Positions 1-9,600 of a stretch of 64,000 nt of DNA are shown piece by piece (the stretch's first letter is position 1; every line of letters begins with the position of its first letter). A program made the position numbers and the translations under genes. Below the pieces are notes generated by a model that was given only the letters and a program-made list of their open reading frames with translations, did no database searches and had not been told where the DNA came from. This DNA comes from Astropecten irregularis (taxonomy: Eukaryota; Echinodermata; Asteroidea; Paxillosida; Astropectinidae): positions 12,166,431-12,230,430 of the forward strand of contig OZ020264.1 in the NCBI GenBank assembly GCA_963971285.1, written 5' to 3'.

Positions 1-444
1 ACAGACTACAACGTGAAATTTGTTCAACGTTAACCCTTGAAAAACACAATTGAGGAAAACCACACAATTACTACGATGATGGTATATGATGGTTTATTGT
101 CAGAAGCAGAGGCCCATGGGCCTTGGGGCTTATGTGACCTCATAATCACTCACAGACTGGGTCCGGTCACGTGGGTAAGACACAGGCCTGAGGGCTGATT
201 CTGAGCCACGTCGGCAAAAACAGGAAACACGGAAAGGATATTCATGTCACCGGTGACGCAAGTCAAAAATCTCAGGAAGAATGCCGAACAAATGACATCA
301 CTCACAGGGCTGCTTTGCCAACCATTTCACATAGTATACCCCAAATGACACCCCCAAATCCCTCAATTGAAGTCCAAGACAACACTGATCTAAAAATCAA
401 GCAAGTAATATCCCCCGATTGGGATATTAGAGGATAAAACTCAC
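1..444 (-). other. mib2 intron, left edge
   Basis: Sequence after the donor of the fourth visible mib2 exon (GTGAG, read on the minus strand at 444-440). I see no further exon in the remaining 440 bases. It holds one CACGTG E-box near 168 in plain intronic sequence. Confidence 0.5.
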
Positions 445-2120
445 CCAATTTGGGCAGGTGCTCCTTGTAATAATATCCCCCGATGGCATCCTGGGTGTAT
501 TTCAAGTCCACTTTGCCTTTGTGGCCGACTCTGTAGACGTTAGTTCCTCCTCCGCACCACGTGACGCTCGCCACGCTACGACCGGACTCCACGTCCCAGC
601 CACGGATGTCTGTTATCTTCCCAATTTTACCTTCGCCCCCTGTTTTATCAAGAGAAGATACCAACATAAATTGTAACCGTAGAAGAATAACAGAAAGCTG
701 GTTTCATGGCTTCTGACTGCCAAAACAAACAAAGATACATGTAATTGACAATTTAGGACACTGCCAACATAGGGCTGGATAGATTTGGTAGTAGAGCAAA
801 CCGATGCAGTATTCCAGGGTTGCTGGTTCGAATCCCACCCAAACAAACAAACAAACAAACAAATCAAAAGAATAGACTGGTCTTACCGTCCTGATTGCCC
901 CAGTCCCAATCTGGTCCTCGGATGACCTTTGACCCAGGAAACAAACCCCTCAGAGGAATCTTGGTGGCACTCTTTCGCGGACACACCCTGATGCTGAACA
1001 TTATAATAAAACAAAAAAGAAAAAATCAAACAAAATTCGAATTCTGCTCCGGTAAACATTTCTTTGTTCACCTTTCAAGACTTCAAATTAATCCAGTCAG
1101 TTTCCCTTGTGGTCATTTGACGATTTTAAAAAGCCACATCCTCTTTGAGTGATCCTCATGTACTGTTTTTCAGGTTGTAGCATTGTTAATGATGCACATA
1201 TCTTCAATGATCCTTGGGATATATAGGGTGTGTGAGTGGTTTCATGGCTTCTGACTGCCAAATGAACAAAGATAATTGACTTTTTGGAACACCACCAACA
1301 TAGGGCTTGACAACTCAGTTGATAGAGCAACCGGTGTGGTATTCCAGGGGTCGCAGGTTCGAATCCCGCTCCTGACCCCAATATCCTTAAATTGTTCATC
1401 TTTCAAAGATCCAAATCTTACCCGACAGAATTCTGCGTGACAAACCGCATGAAGGAGTGCGTCAGGTCGTGCTTGTCGCTCATGTAACAAATCGTACACA
1501 GATCGTAGTCGTGACAGTCGATGCATTTCCATCGCATGCCCTTCACTCCGTGGCGCTTGCATGTGTCGCAGATGATATTGGGGTGTTTCACTCCTGAAAA
1601 AAAAAAAAAAAACCCAACCCAATGAAACGGAATTTAATAACATAATATAAATCTTGCCAAACTATAATTTGCTTGGAGTTAGGAGCTCCTGACGCATTTC
1701 AATCCTACATGTCCTAGCATTGAAGGCTAAAGATCCTGCTAGACCCTCCTAACTCCAAGCATTTGATAAATTTAAGGTCATTATTTTGGCTGTTGAGCAG
1801 TTTGCAGTAGTTTGTTAAAATGACTGGTTTTATGGGTCAACAGTAACTTCAAGCCTGGGTAGGCCTACTCTCCAAAATCCCTGCAACAGATACGTACCTA
1901 CAACAGCATTATCATACAAGGCCAAATCGTACGCTCCCTGGTACCCTGTCCTGTAGTTTGTCCTGGTCCCGCTGTCCCACTGCACGACCACCGTCTTGTC
2001 TGGGGACGTGGTGCTGCCTGCCTTGCCGATCTCGACGATGGTCCCTACGTGGCCCTCTCCATCGTCCTGATTGGCCCATTTCCAGTCTGGGCCACGGACC
2101 ACTCTAAGCCCTGCCTCCAT
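445..2120 (-). CDS. mib2: mind bomb 2-type E3 ubiquitin ligase, N-terminal part (4 exons, runs off left edge)
   Basis: Coding exons on the minus strand: 2120-1898, 1593-1422, 987-887 and 639-445. Phases 1, 2, 1, 1 are consistent and every border is GT-AG. They encode about 230 residues. Exon 1 is a MIB/HERC2 domain ([10 protein letters not shown], then [14 protein letters not shown]). Exon 2 is a ZZ zinc finger with CDTC, CIDC and CTIC pairs plus a closing DKHDLTH. Exons 3-4 form a second MIB/HERC2 domain ([20 protein letters not shown], then [15 protein letters not shown] and [12 protein letters not shown]). MIB-ZZ-MIB is diagnostic of mind bomb proteins, which ubiquitinate Notch ligands to drive their endocytosis. 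The retained GYQGA and VASVTW segments fit MIB2 better than MIB1. The ankyrin and RING part must lie left of position 1. The start ATG (2118-2120) is the first Met before RVVRG; upstream CTGCAG at about 2138 could be an acceptor, so a short upstream coding exon is not excluded. Confidence 0.93.
697..865 (+). repeat. tRNA-derived SINE-like copy 1
   Basis: Shares its 5' part (TTCATGGCTTCTGACTGCC) and the following spacer with the copy at 1238-1385. It then has a degenerate tRNA-like body: a GGTAGTAGAGCA A-box-like stretch and GGTTCGAATCC as B-box. It ends in a (CAAA)n-type tail. It lies in the intron between mib2 exons 3 and 4. The body does not fold as an intact tRNA, so this is a SINE relic rather than a tRNA gene. 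Confidence 0.7.
1238..1385 (+). repeat. tRNA-derived SINE-like copy 2
   Basis: Second copy of the family at 697-865, here with a better A-box (CAGTTGATAGAGCA) and the same GGTTCGAATCC B-box. It sits in the intron between mib2 exons 2 and 3. The two copies flank the 101-bp exon 3. Confidence 0.7.
1671..1816. repeat. foldback repeat family F, copy 1
   Basis: Palindromic element. One arm reads GGAGTTAGGAG..CCTGACGC and the other CCCTCCTAACTCCAAGCA, with AAGATCCTGCTAG at the centre and a CAGTTTGCAG-type end. It lies in mib2 intron 1. Related copies are near 26.6, 28.6, 30.2, 33.2, 37.6, 55.6, 56.0, 57.0 and 57.4 kb. Confidence 0.8.
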
Positions 2121-2364
2121 GTTTCCACGGAGACTCCTCGCTGCAGATAAATATCTGCGGAACAGTTCCTAAATATTCTGCACTGTCAACCTGTACAATA
2201 AAAAATTGAAGTTAGTTTGTGGTCCAAAATGTATCTTCAAAGTTAACTTCTTATAAAGGTAAAAATATTAATACTTTGCGAGCATACCAAAACAGAAATC
2301 TTCCATATAACTTACAGGGTATAAAGATAGACCTGGTACAATAGTATTGTGTATCGTTCTTGTC

Positions 2365-2486
2365 GTTCGCTGATCATGAATGTCAAATGGAATTTTTCAT
2401 AGTGGTTTGTTTTATTGCATTGGGCAATTTGACATTTTTGTGCTAAGCAATTTTTTGTGCTTAGCAGCTCCATGAAATTGGCCCCT
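2365..2486. repeat. foldback family B, truncated copy
   Basis: Right half of the family-B element: GATCATGAATGTCAAATGGAA, TTTGTTTTATTGC, then TTTGTGCTTAGCAGCTCC and ATGAAATTGGCC as the terminus. The left terminus is missing. Confidence 0.75.
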
Positions 2487-3411
2487 GGTCCCAGATTGGT
2501 TGCAATATTAAACAAAAGTTTGGTGAACATTTATTGATGTACCTCAAAAACCAGTCAAATTTTATACACATTTAATAAAGTCTCACTTTCTTTAGGACAG
2601 CAATTTGTTTAAATCGTAAAATGCCACATCCTGTTTTCGCCAAGCTGTTGACAGCAGGTTCACAATCACCTTTTTGCATTGTTTATGACCCGAGGTACCT
2701 AGTCATCGAGCTATTATTGGGTTATATATTGGCTTGTGAATAGATACCTTGCAAATATATTTGACAATGGGTAGGCCCTGACAAAGGGTCTATACTGTGC
2801 AGGTCGCTCATTACTTTTCAATTTGAAATAACCTTTGCGGAACTTTACTGTGTTGTGTAGCGCAGAACACTGCCCACTCACATTCACTCACAAGGAAATA
2901 ACAGCGAATAAACTTTGAACCAGTAGAGAATGCACATTTGGTGCATTGTGGAGACTAAGCACAATAGGTCAAATATGTCTCCAGTCCATTTGGAAATTCT
3001 AAAGGTGTATAGGTCTCCACAAGGTTTTCACAAAACTTAGAATTAACTCAAAAAAAAGGAGGAATTTCCAAGGTATAGGCCAACTTATTACAAAGAGAAG
3101 TAAAAAGGGACGTTTGCTAGAAATGTCAACCCAGGAAAGTGATTCTGGTTCAAACGGGAGTGATTTCAAAATGGCTTTGAACATGGCCGAAGTGGAAAAG
3201 TTCTGCACTGACAGTAGTCATTGGTAACCAACTAAAATCCCATATAAATGTGCACACATATGCGGATGACTGGTTCTCAGAATAAAAATGCTACATATTT
3301 CCTGCTACTCTATGTACATGTACCAGTATACATACATGTACACACATTACGTATAGGTGTTGTACTACAGGTAGCAACTGTGCACAAAATTTGATAGAAA
3401 TAAATACCGGT

Positions 3412-3770
3412 ACTTAAAGGTACTATCATATTTTGATACGAAACCAAACCAGAAATGTTCAGAGATTTATAACTTTTTACTTTTAAAGTTTTAGATAGAC
3501 CTGGTACAAACATGTACCATTAACATTTTCCCACCTGAAATGCTGTATTTATTCAGAAATGAGTAAAACAAAAGACCAAATACAGTTTTAATCTCCGAGA
3601 TCAAAACCTCACAATTATAATTACCTCACAATTTCGCGTAACAATTGCAACGGTTTTTGCTGTTTTCTACTGTTTCCAAGCTGAAAATTTCACAGGTTTG
3701 TTTTTATTTCATGACAAATCAAATTATGAACAGACCGCAGCTGTTCTATCAACTATGATAGTACCTTTAA
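3412..3770. repeat. foldback family C, full copy
   Basis: Begins AAAGGTACTATCATA and ends with its inverse TATGATAGTACCTTT. Interior landmarks are GTACAAACATG, AGACCAAATACAG, TCTCCGAGATCAAAAC and CGCAGCTGTTCTATCAAC. Full sister copies are at 41098-41459 and 46090-46453. Confidence 0.85.
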
Positions 3771-4094
3771 CCAGCGGCAATATATTGTACATGTACAGGC
3801 TTTTTAATATGAAACCCAACAGGCAATAAGATCCAATGCTACATGTATTGTACAGTATATCAATAAAGTAATGATTAGTGTTTCAGCTTCAGTGATCAAT
3901 TATGTACTAATTTTATACGTATGATACACATTGTATACAATTACAATGTATACAAAATACAATGTAGCTGATAATAATTAGTTTCACTACTTTCACAATG
4001 GCGTTAATATTGATTTTCTGGTCACCCAATTGCTGAAGATTCATGTTCACTGGGGCCAATTTCATACAATACGTGACTTCATGCTTGTTTCTAA

Positions 4095-4232
4095 TTGGAG
4101 ACTTTGGAGAACCGGTCTTCAAGTCAACAGCGCACACGCGCAATAGTAAGCATGCATGCATTGTTTTGCGCCTGTGCTGTTGTGCGTGCGCTGTTGACTT
4201 GAAGACCGGTTCTCCAAAGTCTCCCATTGGCG
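4095..4232. repeat. long perfect-arm hairpin
   Basis: Left arm contains GGAGACTTTGGAGAACCGG and CTTCAAGTCAACAGCGCAC. The right arm is its reverse complement (GTGCGCTGTTGACTTGAAG, CCGGTTCTCCAAAGTCTCC). The centre holds GCATGCATGCA. Arms are about 48 bp and nearly identical, so this is a recent foldback insertion or palindromic duplication. Confidence 0.9.
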
Positions 4233-5479
4233 GAAAGCCAAACTAAGATGGTGAACGAAGTCCGAAACGATCGTCTGGATTTCCATTGGAAAACATCGAT
4301 TTTTATCACATGAAAAGATCGTGAGCACAAACAAATAAGCTGCATTTTATCCTTGACATTTGGAGAAGAGATGGACCGATTTTCAAACCGATCTGTGATG
4401 TCTTTGATGTCATTTGGAGACATTTTTGGCGCGTGTACCGTGAAATACAATTTGTTTCTGTGTACAAAATCTCTAATGATATGGGATTCTCTGGGGCGCT
4501 ATAGATCGTCCCAAAATTTAAAAGGGAATTCGGCACCCCAGTTACTGGAATACTCAGGTCTATGTAAAAATACTATTTTCTCACGAGCAAAATCAAGAGT
4601 CCTCAAAAATGAAAGCGGCAACCAGACTTTATTCTCATCTGCGGCCGTCCGTGTAGCCGTAAAATTTCGCATCTTCGTTGCAATTTTTACCCCCATAATT
4701 TCCTATAAAAAATCAAAGCCCTGCCCACTTTCCACAAAACTAGTAGGCCCCCTAATGCAGGCAGTAATTATTTATTTGACAGGTAGGCCTACTAGTAAAA
4801 CCTTGTTTTATTTCCTTAAGTTTAGTTATCGCACCCTTCAAATAACGCTTATCCTTTGAGTTTTGTGCCCCTTGGTCTTATTTAAACTGGAAAACCTCAG
4901 TCAATGTTTTGTGTAACATTCTAGTCAAATCAAAACTTAACAAAATAACCAACTTCACTTTCACTGCACTGTTTCACTTGCAAGTTTAGGGCCTAGGCCT
5001 AAATAAAAACATGCCAACGTCAAAATAAATTTTAAAAATCAAAAACATAAACAAGCAAAATTACCTTTGTTTTGCAAATAAATGTGGAAATATTCAGGTC
5101 GGCTGACCACGTTACTTGACGGAAGATTCATACACCATGATGTTGCTTTCAATCAATTCCGTATAATCCGTAAAAAATGAGAGTTTTTGCCAATTTTTAA
5201 AAAAGACCCAACCCAGGCATTGGGTAGTTCACGGTTCAATAAGCATTAGCACACGTACGTTTCGAAATGAACGTGAGAATATGAGTCAGGTTCCCCATGG
5301 ATTTGGCATTGCTTTATCGCATCAATGTGGCAAGGGTGCCCGACTAATTTTTGATGATTAATTTCCCTGGTACTCAACAGACTGTAGCACGCGACGACCA
5401 ACTGTTGACCGGTGAAACGTGGCTACCAGCTAACATAAACTTCCGGGTAGGAATAAACTTGTTGAAGTCGTCTCGTAAG

Positions 5480-5712
5480 GCCAATTTCATGGAGCTGCTA
5501 AGCACCAAAAATTGCTTAGCACAAAAATGCCTTGCCGAATAAAACAAACCACCATTAAAAATTCCATTTGATATTCATGGTCTGTGAACAACAGCCAAAG
5601 ACCAATTGCAAGTGATACACAACACATGGAAATTTGGTTGCTAATTTTGTTTTTATTTAGACAGAAATTTCATCGTTTTTTTGTGCTAAGCAGGGCCGAG
5701 AAATTGGCTCCG
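5480..5712. repeat. foldback family B, full copy
   Basis: Begins GGCCAATTTCATGGAGCTGC, followed by AAAAATTGCTTAGCACAAAA. The interior has CCATTTGATATTCATGG and GATACACAACACATGGAAA. It ends TGCTAAGCAGGGCCGAGAAA-TTGGC. The termini are near inverted repeats. Confidence 0.85.
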
Positions 5713-6000
5713 ATAACATTGAACCCGGATACTGGGCTAGAATTATACTTCTTTCCCAAAATGTACAAAACTCGGTTTCGAAAGCAAATACCCAAATAGA
5801 AGAGGTTTTGGCTTACTTTTAGAAATGGAACAGAAAACGTTGTCTTTAGCCGATGTTCTGATATTAAATATAAATCACTATATTTGGTCAAAGGGGGCGG
5901 GGCCGGCCGGGTCCGCGCCTAACATAACTCAATCAAATTTATTCAATGTGAAAAGGTCTTAATTTTTTTAAATATTATTTCAGACCGGTGGAAGTAGACA

Positions 6001-6200
6001 NNNNNNNNNNNNNNNNNNNNNNNNNNNNNNNNNNNNNNNNNNNNNNNNNNNNNNNNNNNNNNNNNNNNNNNNNNNNNNNNNNNNNNNNNNNNNNNNNNNN
6101 NNNNNNNNNNNNNNNNNNNNNNNNNNNNNNNNNNNNNNNNNNNNNNNNNNNNNNNNNNNNNNNNNNNNNNNNNNNNNNNNNNNNNNNNNNNNNNNNNNNN
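6001..6200. other. assembly gap (200 N)
   Basis: Exactly 200 undetermined bases, a conventional placeholder length, so the real gap size is unknown. It lies about 400 bp upstream of the next gene's start and may hide promoter sequence of either divergent gene. Confidence 1.
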
Positions 6201-6299
6201 GATGGTACTCATTATATTAATTATACACATGCTGTTGTTTTAAAATAAAATTAACGATGTGCGGGAATATCAATTTCATACCCCTAGCCACATGAGGGC

Positions 6300-6608
6300 G
6301 CTATATCACGCGCAATGGGCACATTTTTTTGATGCGCGTAGTGTGATCATGGCGCGTTTTTTTTTGTCGAAAATGCGCCAAACGCGTTCTTACGTCACAA
6401 TGTGCACAAAAATGGAACTTGGTTAACCATGGTTCCCATTTGGTTTTTTTTTAGTAAACAGAGGTCTTGGCGATATTATATCGTATAAATGGGATCAGAT
6501 CAAATTTTTGCTCTGAATTCGTGAGACAAGCCAAGCACAATTTGTGACTTTTATACCATTTTTGAGGAAAATTAATACTTCAGTAAGGACTTAAAAATAT
6601 TCATCAAT
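6300..6608 (+). promoter_or_regulatory. putative promoter of the DWL-repeat gene
   Basis: The 300 bp before the start codon at 6609 include TTACGTCA (6390-6397, CRE-like) and the near-palindrome GGTTAACCATGGTTCC (about 6421-6436). No clear TATA box at a credible distance is visible. Assignment rests on position and the CRE-like site only. Confidence 0.35.
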
Positions 6609-9600
6609 ATGTCTGACAGAGGTGAGTTCATTTGTCAAGCATTAACATTCCACGAAGAGCTTGCAAAATTAGTACCTTGCAGTGACTGCGTCATATAATT
6701 TATCCGGTGTACTTTTTTTGGTTGCAGAATGTCAACATTGGCAGGTTTTCCTTCAGGAAAACGCCTCGTCTCCTCGGGTACGTATCCCCGCCGAGGACGA
6801 CATTTATTCCTCTTTCCGTATCCGGCCAGAGCGTGGCGGTTCCAACTGGTTCAAAGCGGTTCCAACCGGTGCCAGAAAGAGCCCAGCAGACGATAGCAGA
6901 CCCTATGGGAAAGACGTGAAACCCGTTTACGGCGAAAAAGGTGGGAACGGCAGAAAAGCCAAAGAGGAAGTACGGGCCCGTAAGAAATCTGCTACAGCCC
7001 GTCGGGCGAGATTGGAACAAATGAAACTCCGAAGATCTCCCCGTTCACCCAGCAAACTGCATGACCCATTCGGGCCGAGAGACGAGATAGTCGACTTTCT
7101 TGACGGCAGGGTGGACAGAAAGACCGTGATCAAATCCCTCCGTGAGCTGAAAATTGTTGAGGAGATCGAAAGTAGATTGCCCCCAAATTGGATTGGGGAG
7201 AAGAAAACAAATACATCGGGACTACCAGAATTTGAAGGCAGCATCAGCGACTTCAAAGACATTGACGAATCCCGCCGTTCCAGAGGCAAAGAAAGCGTCG
7301 ATGTTAAACCGGGCGCTGTCGCCAGAGCCCCTCTTGATGATGTCAGAAGCAGTGAAGCCGCCGGTCCTGATTTGAAAATGGCAGAGCCAGAGACGACTCG
7401 TCCTGTTGGCGATGTCATAAAGACCGTACAAGTCCCGGCAACGAAAGCGGCCAGACGGGTTCACTTCCTGGACGAGTCAATCGGCCAACTCGACCAAGAC
7501 CTCACGGTGCGGTTCCTGCCGAGAAAGCCCAGCCAGCCGAGGTCGAACACCAAGGCCGCCCGGCGCACCGTGCTCCTGTATCCCACAGAGGCGGCCCAGT
7601 TTCAGAGACAAATCCAGCTGGACGTCCTGCTTGAAGTCAAGCTCAAGTATGGAGACCGATTTGCCGAGCACGGGAATACAGAGCGGAGAGGGAGAGAAAC
7701 CTTCATGGGCGAAGACGAGCGAATCGCCGGCGGGATTGTAACCGTGAACCAGCAAACCTTCCGTTCGTCGCAGAGAACTAATCAATATAGATTTACAAAT
7801 CAGGTACGAACACATTCAATATCTTAATGACATTGCTTTTGGTAAGAAGCTTTTACTGGGTTAGAAACGACTCTTTCCATTCCAAAATAATTTCAAAACT
7901 GAAATAAGTAATTGTAGTGCGCAAAGTTAAAAATTCATGAAGTAGATTGAGAGTTTCAAGTACAGAATCTTCGATTGCTGTTTAAAGATTTTTGTAATTT
8001 GCATAGGAAATAAATTATGCCATTGTCATTTCCCGCCTAAAATTCCCAGAGGCCACATTCAGCCGATGATGACAGCCAGTGTTCCTCATTCGACGAGGAG
8101 GACTGCAGTGCCGCAGTCACCCCGAGACCACTGTGCCTTCGGACGACGAGGGCACGCAGCGCCGCGGACAGGGCCCGGCAGCGGGCCGCCATCAACCGGC
8201 GTGAGTTGGACGGTGCCGCCACCGGGCGAGCGTACGACCCGGTGACCGTCGGTGCTGCCCAAGCCTGGGGCAAGACCCTGGTGAGACGCAGGAGACCACG
8301 GACGACATCCGCGTGGCAGGAAGCAGTGACCGAGGGCTCCCCCGAGGGATGTGCAGTGAGATGCTCCAGGACAACCAACGGGGACTGTCGAGAAATCAGA
8401 CGGTCCAGATCCAACGGGCTTTGCCGAAGGACGCCTGTTGGCAGCGATGTCACAAATTCTAGCCTCAGTTCCAGTGACTACGATGAAGTACGAACCCAAG
8501 AACAAGGTAAATACACGAACAATCATGAATTTCCAATTGGAAATTATCATGTGGCCTCATAAACATTTTGCTAAAGACATTGCTCTCGGAAGAGAGAGGT
8601 ATTGTCAACCGCAATTACTCATTCAAGTCTCTCCACCATGCAAAACGTCAAATCCTATTTCTGTGTTATTTGCTTTCAGCATCGCCTGGAGTGATTAAGC
8701 GTCATCACTCGAAGCCACGGCACTCTGCTTGCAACGGACCAAACTGCTCTCCAGATGACCGCCAGGACGAGAAGAAAAAGTCAGTGGTCGCAGCAGCGTC
8801 TGAGGTGCCCGGGCAGCCCCTGACCATCCCGTTCATTCCTCTGCAGAGCGATGAGACGTTCACGCTGATCATAAAGAGGGAGAAGTCGGCCAGAGCAGAA
8901 GCAGAGGATGAGAAGAATGACTCAGTTGGCACGTCCAACGAGCTTCAGGAAGCAGGACGCCCCGGTGCTGAAATTATCAAGGAACCGTCGTCCTCGAGTG
9001 CGTCCACGGAGGCTTCAAGCAACGCACGCAAAGTTGAAAAGCAGTTACAATCCATCGTCAGCTGCCCAGTAGATACCGGGCCAGCAACTGTAACAAATAC
9101 CAACCGGCCACCAGTTCAGGACAAGTCCACGGACAATGACCTTGATTCCACAATTGCTTCTCAAAAAGCAGAACCTGCGAAACGTCTCTTGTGTGAGGAG
9201 AAGGCAATCGCTGCCACTTCTCGAGACATTAACGCCACAAGTCGCACCCTGGGTGCGAGTGAGGCCGAAATCGTCAAGGCTGGAGGACAACAAGCCAGGG
9301 CAACCAATGACAACGTCACTATCGTTCCAGTGACATGTTGGGTAGAAGAGGAGACCATGAGAGCTCCAGGGAAGACAGAACAGGAGCGAGACAATGAGGA
9401 AGTGCCAGAGGCTGGACACATCGCAGATCATGACAGAAACCACGATGACGATGAAGTCTTAGATTGGTTAGCAGTCGTCGGCAGAAAACAGACAGTAAAG
9501 AGAGCTAGAGAAGCGAAACCTGCGTCTGCAGGGTATGTGAGGGTCACTGGAGGAAAACAGGAAGATTCTCTCCACCTTACCGCAGTTGGCAAGGAGGTAC

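Larger units (their letters stand above)
2121..6000. other. mib2 upstream / divergent intergenic region
   Basis: No coding exon is recognised between the mib2 start and the gap. It holds a partial family-B repeat (about 2365-2486), a family-C foldback (3412-3770), a 49-bp-arm hairpin (4095-4232), a full family-B copy (5480-5712) and a short GC-rich block with GGGGCGGGGC near 5896 that could belong to the mib2 promoter. Open frames near 4.35-4.86 kb have no coding character I can defend. Confidence 0.5.

Noticed and set aside
4353-4859. 168-aa open frame upstream of mib2
   Set aside because: It shares a repeat (AAATCAAAGCCCTGCCCAC-type) with 39.06 kb, has an AT-rich tail and no protein resemblance.
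6001-6200. Frames spanning the N run
   Set aside because: Undetermined bases cannot support a coding call.
6927-7418. 163-aa minus-strand frame opposite the DWL gene
   Set aside because: Shadow of a real plus-strand exon; Ser-rich composition mirrors the Arg/Glu-rich sense strand.
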